Assembly: GCA_943736015.1 (NCBI GenBank)
Contig: OX031063.1
Location: 38,084,672-38,148,671, forward strand
DNA length: 64,000 nt
Direction of reading: 5' to 3'
From: Tridacna crocea
Lineage: Eukaryota; Mollusca; Bivalvia; Cardiida; Cardiidae
The first letter of the stretch is position 1. Every line of letters starts with the position of its first letter. A program made the translations under genes and the position numbers. Shown piece after piece: positions 30,804 through 42,100 of the stretch. The notes under the pieces were generated by a model. That model was given only the letters and a program-made list of their open reading frames with translations, had not been told where the DNA came from and searched no databases.

Positions 30804-31550
30804 TTTGAATGTCTAAATGTAGACATACAATGGAGTCATGCTTTGGCAAAAGGACATTTAAGTTGGCATTATACCAAGCAGGTCATCACCTAATTATGGA
30901 TCCATAAAAACACATTTAGTCTAACCGTGAACTGGATCTGGAGGCAGAACAGATCTTGGACATGCTGAAAGTTTACAAATAGGCAAAAGGTCTGCCTGCG
31001 AGGACTGCATAGACTGACATGTGTCGATACCTTTTCCAAATGCAGTTTGCCCCTGTTTGCTACCAATAATTGTTTACTAGAAGACAAAATTACAGACTTC
31101 TCTTTTCAAAAAAGCATTGACAAATGAAAATGGGTGAAACAATGAGATTTGTTTTTAAAAAGATAGAAAAATATTCTATTAAAATGAAGCAAATGTCAGT
31201 CAGCAGCATTTTCTCAGTTTCCCACATTGTCCTCAAAGTCGGTGTCTTTGTTTGGTTGTTTGTGTACCTTACAGTTGTACTGAAACAAACCTTACAGTTG
31301 CACTGAAACATTATATATGAGCCATGGTTCACCACAGACAGTTTGTAGCTTCTCTATTGCATGGTACCATGCAATTCAATATATAATTATGAATGTTAAA
31401 AATACATTTTGTCTAATAAGCTGCTGAATTATGAGGCAGACTGGTTCTTTTACATGCAGAAAATTGGCAGACAGCAAGATCTTTTGCCCAAGGTCAGCCA
31501 GCCTACCCAGACTGCACTAAGCTTGCATTGGTTGAAACTTCGCAAATGCT

Positions 31551-31779
31551 TTAACTCTCTACCAAACGACATTATTTAAGACTAGTCCAAATTGGAAGCA
31601 TTTGCAGACAACAAAATTAATGCAACTCAAAAATTTAAATTTGTGTTGGGAAGGATAGGAAACATTATGGGAAATGGAGAAAATGCTGGTTACCAGCATT
31701 TTCTCCTTTTCCTACAATGTTTTCAAATGGCGTCTTTCTCAGGGTCGTTAAAAGTCGGGATTGTGTGGTAAACAGTTAT
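31551..31779 (-). mobile_element. hairpin MITE family 1
   Basis: Left TTAACTCTCTACC, hairpin near 31691, right GGTAAACAGTTA. Confidence 0.8.
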
Positions 31780-31870
31780 ATTCCCATTTCACATTGTATG
31801 ACTCATATACAAATTATTTGTAACAGTATTACTTATTAAAAACTGCTGAAATGCTTTACCAAATTACCTT

Positions 31871-32082
31871 TTAACTCTATCTTGCTAAAGAAGTGAAATG
31901 CAACTTTCATACCAATAGTAAAAAGCCAAACCTGGTACATTCAAAGGTATGTTGTTGGTGACAAATATCTCCTTATTGGACAGTGTAGATTCAAAATCAG
32001 ACTGCACTTTCTGTGCAGTCTAATCTTGATCTACACTGTCCACAAAAGGTCAATCAATCGCTCTTAGCAGGCTAAGGGTTAA
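31871..32082. mobile_element. dyad element (GATCAGACTGCA family), full copy
   Basis: TTAA at both ends (31871-31874 and 32079-32082) with termini TTAACTCTATCTTGCTAAAG and CTTAGCAGGCTAAGGGTTAA. Central inverted repeat at 31981-32040 (GTGTAGAT...ATCTACAC). Confidence 0.7.
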
Positions 32083-32342
32083 AATCATTTGTTAATTTGT
32101 ATTAAGTTTAATCCATGTGCCTTTGAGAATATGTTAATAGATGTCTATTGGACTCAAAAAATAGTACGGTATTTGCTTTTATTACAATGTTTTTACATTC
32201 AGCTCTTTTGATATTCTTTTTCACTGAAAGCTTTTGAATGAAAAAAGCCTGAAACTTGCATGTAATATAATTTAATCCCAACTAGTTTCTGTTATTTCAA
32301 ACCTTTATCAAGGGACCTTTATTAAACCTTTATCAACAAAGT

Positions 32343-32465
32343 AGAAAACATTGTGGGAAAAGGAGAAAATGCTGGTTACTAGCATTTTCTCCTTTTCTGA
32401 CAATGTTTCCAAAAGGCTGCTATGTCAGGGTTTTTAATATAAGAGATTGTTTGGTAAAGAGTTAA
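32343..32465 (-). mobile_element. family 1 MITE, right half
   Basis: Hairpin near 32376 and right end GGTAAAGAGTTAA; the left third is missing. Confidence 0.7.
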
Positions 32466-32646
32466 AGTACCTTTCACAATCATGGTTGCCTTTGTGGCCA
32501 CTGTATGTGAAGATCAGACTGCACAAAAGATGCAGCCTCAATTTCAATTTCCATTAGCCTCTTGGCTGATACAATACAGGCAAACAGTTACCATAAATTG
32601 CAATTATCTTCTAGACTGAATCTGTCCATCAGGTTTATTTGGAGCT

Positions 32647-32875
32647 TTAACCCGTTACCACACAATCCCTACTTTTGACAACCCTGAGAAAGAAGCTTTA
32701 AGAAAACATTAAGGGAAAAGGATAAAATGCTGGTAACCAGCATCTTCTCCTTTTCCCACAATGTTTTATACCTTTCACAAAACAAATTTCATTGTTTCAG
32801 TCACTTTTATTTTTTCGTTTGCAAATGCTTTTGATTTGGACAAGCCTAAAATATTGTTGTTTGGTAATGAGTTAA
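32647..32875 (+). mobile_element. hairpin MITE family 1
   Basis: TTAA at both ends, hairpin near 32736 with a few arm mismatches. Confidence 0.8.
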
Positions 32876-33198
32876 GAGTTACTTTGGGTTAGATGCATAA
32901 ATTCAAGAATATACTGTATTTATGGGAAAAACAGATTACAACATTATCTTTTATCAGATTGTTTGCGTAAGTATTCTCCTGCAAAATGAAAAAGCTCTCT
33001 ACAGATGGTTTTACAATAAATAATCTTACTGAAATGGAAGAGATTTTTTTTTTACTTTTCTTCCTTCCTGTTTTACAATCTTTCAAGTATCCAGTTTAAT
33101 TTTTGTATTACTGCAATGTACATTGCATTTCAAATCTGCATCTATAACATTTTATCCTTTACTAAACAATTTACAGTTCAGTGACATGAGAGATAGTT

Positions 33199-33424
33199 TT
33201 AACTCTTTACCAAACGACAAATTTTGGACTAGTCCAAATCGAAAGCATTTGCAGACGACAAAATAAATGTGAATCAAAAATTGAAATTTGATATGGAAAG
33301 GGTAGAAAACATTGTGGGAAAAGGAGAAAATGCTGGGTATCAGCATTTTCTCCTTTTCCCACAATGTTTTCAAAGGCTTTCTTTCTCAGGGTCGTTAAAA
33401 GTCGGGATTGTGTGGTAAAGAGAG
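33199..33424 (-). mobile_element. hairpin MITE family 1
   Basis: Left TTAA, hairpin near 33338, right GGTAAAGAGA. A degraded forward copy follows to about 33590. Confidence 0.75.
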
Positions 33425-33639
33425 AAAAAACCTTGTAGAAAAAAGAGGAACTGCTGATGAGTAATATTTTCTCCTGTCCCCACTATGTTTTGTACCATTT
33501 GAAAGAAAAGTTCCATTATTGAGCTGAATTTAATCCATCATCTGTAGATGCTTTGGACAAGTCTGAGATTTGATTTTGAGTAAAGAGTAGAAAAGAATTA
33601 ATCAAACTTAAAATTTTTACAATTTTCTAAATTCAACTT

Positions 33640-33815
33640 ATTTGCAGTTCAACAAATAGAATGTGGCTAAAATAGAAGTTGTCCTTCTAGGAAAACATTG
33701 TAGGAAAAGAAGAAAATGCTGGCTGCCAGCATTTTCTTCTTTTCCATCAGTGTTTTCAAATACTGTCTTGATCAAGGATATTCAAGCACAGGACTGTCTC
33801 ATAAGGAGTTTAACT
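33640..33815 (-). mobile_element. family 1 MITE fragment with covarying hairpin
   Basis: Hairpin near 33724 where AAGAAG on one arm is matched by CTTCTT on the other instead of the usual AGGAG/CTCCT. Ends degraded. Confidence 0.65.
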
Positions 33816-34107
33816 TCCTGTATTGAACAGGGAAAAAGGAAATTCTCTACTATACATAATATTATGGTTTATTTGTTTTTATATTTGTCTTCAAAGTGTG
33901 TAGTATGTAGTTAAAAGTTTGTATCATCATCCGTCCTGAAAATACAGTGACTTTCCACATCACTGTTTGTGATAATTTACGTTTTGTATAGAGCTATTTA
34001 CATTGTACCAAATCTGTAAATATAAATGATTCCATGAGCCTTGCCTTGGTTTCTTTGGATCCTCTTTGTATATAGCTACTTACCACATTATGCTTACTTT
34101 TGACAGC

Positions 34108-34335
34108 TTAACCCATTACCACACAATCCCTATTTTTGACGCCCCTGAGAAAGAAGCCTTTTGAAAACACTGTAGGAAAAGGAGAAAATGCTGGTAACCA
34201 GCATTTTCTCCTTTTCCAACAGTGTTTTCTACCTTCCCAGAACAAATTTCAATTTTTCAGTCACCTTTATTTTGTCGTCTGCAAATGCTTTCAATTTGAA
34301 CCAGTCTAAAATTTTGCCGTGGGGTAAAGAGTTAA
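34108..34335 (+). mobile_element. hairpin MITE family 1
   Basis: TTAA at both ends, palindrome near 34196. A second degraded hairpin with GTGCTGAT/ATCAGCAC arms follows at 34363-34402. Confidence 0.85.
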
Positions 34336-34723
34336 TCAGAGACAGTTTTGGACACTGGGGGAAAAGGAGAAAGTGCTGATAAATCAGCACTTACACTTTT
34401 CCCACAATTGTTTTTCTGGCATTTCACTCAGATTTCATCATTTTAGCCACAATGCATCCTGTAGTCTGCAAATGCTTTGAAATTGGAAAAATCCAAAATT
34501 TTGTCATTTGACAGTGATGAGTCAAAATTACCAGTGCCTCGTAATCTCTTTCTACACCAAGTAAATACGCACCACATTATCAGTTGGGGGATGGGGGTAG
34601 GGGGACCTAAGTACCGAATTTGTATTTTGCCAGAGTATTTATAGAAGTTTGCAGGTAGTGTAGATGCTGCTAAGACTGAACATTTCATTATCATAAAGAC
34701 CTAGAATTTCATATTTTTTTTGT

Positions 34724-34923
34724 TTAACTCTTTACGACATAACAAAAATTGTCAGTGGATCAAATTGAAAGTATTTGAACACAACAAAGTAAACGTGCCT
34801 CAAATAGTGATGTCTATTTTTAAAAGGGTGGAAAACATCCTGAGAAAAGGAGAAAATACCGGTTATCAGCATTTCTCCTTTGCCTTCAATGTATTCAAAA
34901 GCTTTCTTCAACAGAGTTGTTAA
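34724..34923 (-). mobile_element. hairpin MITE family 1
   Basis: Hairpin near 34863 eroded. Right TTAA (34920-34923) shared with the next copy. Confidence 0.75.
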
Positions 34924-35143
34924 CTCTTTACCAAGCGACAAAATTTTTGACTGGTCCAAATTAAAAGCACTAGCAGGTGACAAAGGTAACTCAAAATTTG
35001 AAATATGTTTCCAGCAGTGTTGAAAAATATTGTGGGAAAAAGAGAAAATGCTGGTTACCAGCTTTTTCTCCTTTTCCCACAAAGTTTTCAAAAGGCTTCT
35101 ATCTCAGTTGTAAAAACCAGGGATTGTTTGGTGAATGGGTTAA
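34920..35143 (-). mobile_element. hairpin MITE family 1
   Basis: TTAA at both ends, hairpin near 35056. Head to tail with 34724-34923; a further fragment runs to about 35290. Confidence 0.8.
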
Positions 35144-35554
35144 ACTTTTGAATTGTGTGCTAAAGGGTTTACAAAATTTTAGACTTGTCTAGACAAATTA
35201 AACATGTCTTAAGTGATGGAAGCTGTTTTTGAAAAGGAAGAAAACATTGTGAGGAAAGGAGAAACTCTGCTGGTTACCCGAATTTTTACTAGATGGTGTA
35301 GGATTAACCTAATATTGTATACCTATCGTTAGATCTACCAAACATGCTGGTAATTTTACAAATGATTAAGCCCCCGTTTCACAGAGCATGTCTCAAATGC
35401 TTGTTACAATCATTTTCTCCTATTTCCATAATGTTCTATCATGTTTTTCATAAGCCCTTTTCTAAGGGTAATTAAAAACTCAGATTGTTGAGGTAAAGGG
35501 GAACAGGGATTTTAAAGAAGAAAAATTAGTGACAAAATTAATTTTCATAATACA

Positions 35555-35560
35555 TTTATT
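35555..35560 (-). terminator. candidate poly(A) signal of SQSTM1 copy A
   Basis: AATAAA on the minus strand, about 420 nt after the stop codon. Another AATAAA lies at 35652-35657. Position is plausible; no transcript evidence. Confidence 0.4.
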
Positions 35561-35979
35561 AGCCATTTACATTTAAATCCCAAAACAACTGTATCTAACC
35601 ACAACTGACAAAAGAACTGTGGTAAGTTTCACAATCAAAAAGTACATTACTTTTATTTTTCTATCTTATTTTGATAACAATGTTGTAACAATGTTAGTAT
35701 AGCTACTTTCATTTGAAAAATTTGTTGCAATTTAATTCAGTATTCCTCAATCTGTGATGAGAGTCCTATTGTTCACCGAAAAGAAATGTTTTTAATCATT
35801 CAACCCATTAAAAGCTGATGAGTTACTTAATCACACCATTTTGGAACATGAGAAAAACTATAAAACAAAAACCCCTCATGTAATACAATGAAATCACAAC
35901 CACCAGAATAACAAGTTAACAGTTCGACTATAATTGTTCATAATAGAGAAAGAGCTGGATATTTATTTTGGAGCCCATT

Positions 35980-36146
35980 TTAGGCCATGGTACCATCCTT
36001 GCTGGTGCGTTGTTGGGCTGGCCTGATAACATCAAGAACTTGACCAATGTCCCCATTTTTGGCCTCCAAAAGGTGTTGAAGCCACCCTCCTTCATTGTTG
36101 AAGCCCATGGACATCATCTGTTCAAGTGCCTCTGCAACAGCTGGGT
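35980..36146 (-). CDS. SQSTM1: SQSTM1 copy A exon 7 (UBA, stop codon)
   Basis: Residues 452-506. UBA domain with [13 protein letters not shown] (the MGF ubiquitin-binding loop) and [19 protein letters not shown] at 35982-35980. Confidence 0.95.
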
Positions 36147-39100
36147 CTGTAAATACATGTAGGTATGATGTAAATTTTGCATTGATGCAATCATGGTACC
36201 ATGACCATACAAAAACATGTCCTAATTTTTTCACTCTTAACAACATTCAGGTTTTGCAAATATTCTTGGCAAAGGAATAATTGTTGTGTACAAGAAACAA
36301 CTTCTTTTGAACCTTTACCAAATGACAAAAATTTCAACATGTCCAAACTGAAAGCATTTGCAGATGACATGTTAAACACGACTAAAAAATTGAAATTTAT
36401 TTTAGAAAGGAAAGAAAATATTGTGGGAAAAAAGAGAAAATGCTGGTGACCAGCATTTTCTCTTTTTCCCACAATATTTTCAAAAAGCTTCTTTCTCAGG
36501 GTTGTCAAAAGTCGGGTGTTTGGTAAAGAGTTAAAACAATCTTTCCCATCTTGTACTGAATAATTTCCTGTTTTTTTTTAACAAAATGTTTACTAGGTGT
36601 TTTATTTTCTTTTGTTAAGAGTTTGTTGAAAACTGCAGGTATATAGTTATAGGTTATATGATGAAAGATTGATAACTTCTAATCACGTATGTTGCATAAA
36701 TTTTCCTTGTTTCTAGACTGATAGTTTCGAAAAATCATTTTCAGTTCTAAACAAAAGGTTTCAGTATGCAAGAGACAATGGTTTACACCCACTAATTTTA
36801 AGAAGCTAGTTTTGCATGTTCCCTTGGGTGGCTATGGAGGAGGACGGTTATCAAAAACATTGTGGCAAAGAAGAGAGTGCTGGTAAGCAGCATTTTCTTT
36901 TTTCCCAACATAGTTTCTACCCTATCAAAGATAAATTCCATCATTTACATGTACCTTGCTGTCTGCAACTGCTTCCAGTTTAGACAAGTCTACATTGTTT
37001 TCACTTGATAAAGAGTTAACCATTTACCAAACAATCCCTGGGTTTTAAAGGTGGATATTTAGAATTTTCACATCACACAAAATTAAAAAATATATATGTC
37101 AATGAAATTTATATGATAAAACATTACAAATCATCAGTAATTAAGAATCATAAAATAACAGAATAATTTTTTTTTGGTGGTATTCCCTTAAAAGGCTACA
37201 TAGCCCCTTAAGCTATTTTTCGATTTCCCGCCAAAATCAACAAAGCATTAAGGGAATTTTAAGTGATTCGCACGTGACTAATGACTATCAAATTCCATAG
37301 CATGACAAACATGTAGTTATTTTCCATAATGTCTAGAACTTCGGACGCTATGTTTGAAGCTTCGTCTGTATATTTCTGGTATGTAATATAAGCGAGTTAC
37401 TCATGTAAAAATAGACCGTGTTTCCCTTCAGTGTTTACCTGGGCTGTAGTAAATCTCTAATTTATCTAGTTGTCGGATGGTTTTCGACCACTGGAGTTTC
37501 ATGAATGAAAATCATAAGGCTTTTGCAGTATAAGGATGATTTTTTTTGTATTTTTGTAAAATTTTCGTCCCAATATCTGAAGGGCCACCTTTAATGACCC
37601 TGAGGAACAAGCCTTTCGAATACATTGTGGGAAAAGGAGTAAATGCTGTTAACCAGCATTTACTCCTTTTTCCACAAAGTTTTCTACTCTTCCAAAGTCA
37701 AGTTTCAATTTTCGAAACATGTTTTTTCATCATCTGCAAATGCTTTCAATTCTGAAAAGTCTAGAATTTTGTTGTATGGTAAAGAATTAAGAGAGATTTG
37801 ACTGCAGCAGTGCTACTTTTACTTTATGATTTTTAGTCATTCTTGGGCTTGTTTCTCTCTCCTTTCTTTGACTTCAAAAAGTTCTACAATTGAGATAAGT
37901 TTACAGGTAAAAAAGGGTCTTTCCTGCAGTAATGCCAAGCCCTAGAGTTGTTCATCTTATCTTCAAAAACCTCCCAGGGGATAGGGGTCGGGAGACAGGA
38001 CTGTTTAGATTAGGGGCTGACCAAGACATTTAATGGCCATTAAGGTGATAATCAGGCTATTAACATAACAGTTTCTAAAAGTACCCGCTGTCCTCAAAAA
38101 TGTGGACAGTTTTGGGCTTGTATATAAGACTGTGCATGTAGTTAGCATATGTCTACCTACCAGCTGGGGGGTAGAGAGGATTGTTGGGTTGAGGAGGAGC
38201 TGATGGTCCTGGCTGGGTGGGAGCTGGACCTTGTTTTTCTCCCTCTCCAGATTCTTTGTTGATGTTCAGAATTGTCCAGCTGTTATCTGGTCTTGCTTTT
38301 GACTGAGCACTAACATCAGCATCCTAAAATATAATAATACCTTTTTTTTTCATTTTCACTGTATTATCATCTTATCCCTGAACCACACAAAACTGACAGA
38401 GAAGCATTTGACGAAAAAAATGAGGAAAAAGGATTGAATGGTAAACCAGCATATTATCCTTTTCCATCAATGTTTTGGACTCTTTCAAAGAGAAATTATG
38501 TACTTTATGCTTGATTTGATTAGTAATCTGGAAGTATTTTTCAATACAGCAATATTGTCTGATGAAAATTCAAACATTGAAGAATATGACATGAGCAGGT
38601 GACATTCAATTTAGATAAAGTCTAAATTTTTTGTCAAGTGGTAAATAATTATACATCTTCATTGCTTTATCTTTAATCTCTTTTTGTTAATCAAATTGTA
38701 TGCTATATCATTCATTTCTTAACCCATTACCAAACGACAATATTTTAGACTGATCCAAATTGAAAGCATTTGCAGACTACATAATAAAAGTGACTGAAAA
38801 GTTGAAATTTGTTTTGTGAAGGGTAGAAAACATTGTGGGAAAAGGAGAAAATGCTGGTTACCAGCATTTTCTGCTTTTCCCACAATGTTTTCTAAAGGCT
38901 TCTTTCTCAGGGGCGTCAAAATTAGGGATTGTGTGGTAATGGGTTAACCTATATAGATAAACTATAGAAGCTTTTGTGGACAGTATGGATCAAGACTATC
39001 ATGCATTTTGATCTACACAGTACTACATTAATTGGAGAGAATAGTCTTGAAAAAAAAAAAACGTAATGAAGTTGCAAAACATTGTCTTTCTTAGCACATA

Positions 39101-42100
39101 AAGTTAATTTAACTCTTTACAATACTGCAAATTTTTGGGCCTGTCCATATTGATAGCATTTGCAGATGAGAAAATAAGTGTGAGTGAAAAAATGAAGTTA
39201 GTTCTGGGAACCACCCTTTCATTATTTCACCATGCTTTCATTATTAAATGTGAAGACTTGCTGCATATATAGGCGACCGATTACAACAATCACGATTTTT
39301 GTGCCCCTTTATTGGAAAACTTTCGAAAATATGGTGCAAAAAAAGAGCAATAGCTTTTAGCAAATGATTTCCCATTTCCCCACATATAGGTGACTAATTA
39401 GAACAATCACGATTTTTGTGCCACTTCATTAGAAAGCTTTGGAAAACATGGTGCAAAAAAGAGCAATAGCGTTTAGCAAATTATTTCTCATTTTCCCACA
39501 TATACATGTAGTTGACCAATTAGAACAATCACGATTTTTGTGCCCCTCTATTTGAAAGCTTTGGAAAACAGTGCAAAAAAGAGTAATAGCTTTTAGTAAA
39601 TGATTTCTCATTTTCCCACAATGTCATTTTTTTCTCATAATTATGATAATTTCCTTTCCAATGCAAATTACAATTCATTATCTCTGAAATACATTTAAAT
39701 TGCTCTGCACATACTCATACTGCTTCCCAGCTGGAGAATTCTTAAATTGTCAAAAGCTAAGTTCAGAGATAGTAGAAAATTAATGTACCTACCATCTGAA
39801 CATGGTTTTCATTTTGCTCCTTTTCTTTGTTGCCAAAGGTTGAATCGGTCTCCATGTGGGTCTGCTCTTTCTCAGCTTTCTGTCCTTTCTTCTTCCCACA
39901 GCCTTGACCTTTTCCCTTTCCAGCTGGACCTTGACCTACATTTGATGGGTCCATTCCCATCCAAGCCCATGGATTAAACCCAGGGGGACAACGAGGACCA
40001 GGTCCCCCACAACCATCCGATGGTCCCTGTCCAGGTCCCATTGGGTAACCCCCTAAACCCATCCAGGCCCATGGCCCCTGTTGACCTCTTGCTTGTCTGT
40101 TTGGGGATCTGTTTGCACCCTTTCCTCTACCCTGGTGTTTCCGGCCTTTGCATCCACCCTTTTCAGCTGAATCATTCCCATCAGTTTTGTTAGGTTTGTC
40201 ATCGGAATCATCTTTTGGTTCAACATGGTATTCAACATCAATACCTGAAAGATGAAAAAAAAAATGTTACCAATGCTGTACATCATGTATACCCCACTTC
40301 TAGACATGTCATTAAATTTTGTAAACAGTTTGATGATATACAACTAGAAAAAAGTGTTTAGGAATAAAGAAATAAAAAAAAACATAGTAGGAAAAGGAAC
40401 AAGTAGTACTTGGATTAAGCTAATTACAGATTCTTATTACCTTTAAAATTTTAATGTCCATTGTATAGTTGTATTTCACTTAGAACTTTCAGCATCATTG
40501 ATGAAAATGGGCTTTCGTGGACAGCACAGATCATGATCAGACTACACAGTTTTGATCACTACCAATTGCTTGTTTGATCAAGCTTATAAGATAAAAATCT
40601 TAAGACTAAGTTACAGTGGATTGTATTTTCAGCAATCAAAAGATTTCCTATTTTTGGTGCAAAGCGAGTTCAAAATGCATAAAGACATGATAACTCACCC
40701 AAAGGATCCAGCATGGAGGCAACAGTCTCTCCAATATTCTTCATAAATTCCTCACAGTCGTCACCTGCCTTTTGTCCACTATTCTCAGAATCCTGTTCCA
40801 TCTTCTCCCCTTTGTCAGCTGTCCCCTCCTCTTTTTCTCCAGGGGCATGGCGATTGTGCCACCTTCTCATGAACTTCTGCATCCATCTTCGGAAATGAGG
40901 TGGAGGGACAAAAGCCTGGAAAACAAGAAGTTCCAGTCTTTTAACCTTTTTGATACTTTGTCATTCTGTACTCATAGTTTCAATAAATAGTGATGCTGAG
41001 GCATCATAGTCTTATCAACAAATGAATCCACTGTTTTGAGAGAGTAGAGCATAGATTTCACTACACATTTTACACAGTCTCTGCTGTTGATCTTCACTTT
41101 TCGCAATAGTGACAAAATTTGTAATTCAAGAATAAAACACCATAATATTCTAAATAAGTACATATGCAAAATATACATGTAGTTAAGCATTAACTATTTT
41201 TCTACGCCATTTAACCCATTAATGCATAATCCCTACTTTTGACACCCCTGAAAAAGAAGCCTTTTGAAAACACCATGTGAAAAGGAGAAAATGCTGGTAA
41301 CCAGCATTTTCTCCTTTTCTCACAGTGTTTTCTCCCCTTCCCAGCCCAAATTTCAATTTTTGAGTCACATTAGGTTTGTGTCTTCAAATGCTTTCAATTT
41401 GGACCAGTCTAAAATTTTCTCGTGTGGTAAAGAGTTAAATGTACCTAATTGCACTTACTACAATAATAGAACATTAAAATCAAGACATTTGTGTACACTT
41501 ACCCCTGGCTGACCAGGTCTTTTAGGGCCATGGGGTCCCCCAAATGGGAAGCCAGGGAATCCTGGGAAGGAACCAGGAGCTGTTATCTTCATCATGTCAT
41601 GCTCCACATGCTTGCCTTGACCTTCACAGGACTTGCAGAGGTCATAGTCGGGACACATCAGACACTTGTATCTTGGGCCGCATACTGGACCCTCACACCC
41701 ATCACAGGTCACTCCAGGGTGGATGACATCATCATTGGTAGTTCCACTTTCATCTAAAAATAGGCAAGATGGGTTTAAATGCTTCCAATTATTAAATGCA
41801 TATAAAGCTAACCAATTAAAGAAATATCACAATATTTGTGCCCCCTCATTGAAAAGCTTTGGAAAATATAGAGCAATAGCTCTTAGTAAATGATTTCTTA
41901 TTTTCCCACACTGTCATTTTTTTCTCTCAATAATGCATTATCTCCCGCTAGATGGCATTCTATAAATACTCATCTATCTGATATGGGCATCCTGGGTACA
42001 GAACCGAACCACTTTCCTACGCGACATCCGTTACTTTCAATTTAAAAAACAAGAGCTTCGCAAAGCGGCGCATATACGCCCGAAGGGGCTTGTCAGTGAA

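Larger units (their letters stand above)
30349..35979. other. convergent spacer between TTC29 and SQSTM1 copy A
   Basis: No gene recognised. Filled almost end to end with MITE copies and fragments (listed separately) and a dyad element at 31871-32082. Confidence 0.65.

Noticed and set aside
36308..36534. possible CRISPR-like regularly spaced palindromes
   Set aside because: The recurring palindromes are dispersed MITEs with TTAA ends, in both orientations and at irregular spacing, in a eukaryotic genome.
39793..40244. collagen-like gene from Gly/Pro-rich frame
   Set aside because: Frame and splice sites join it to p62 copy A, and it begins with the p62-specific IDVEYHVE segment; no GXY periodicity.
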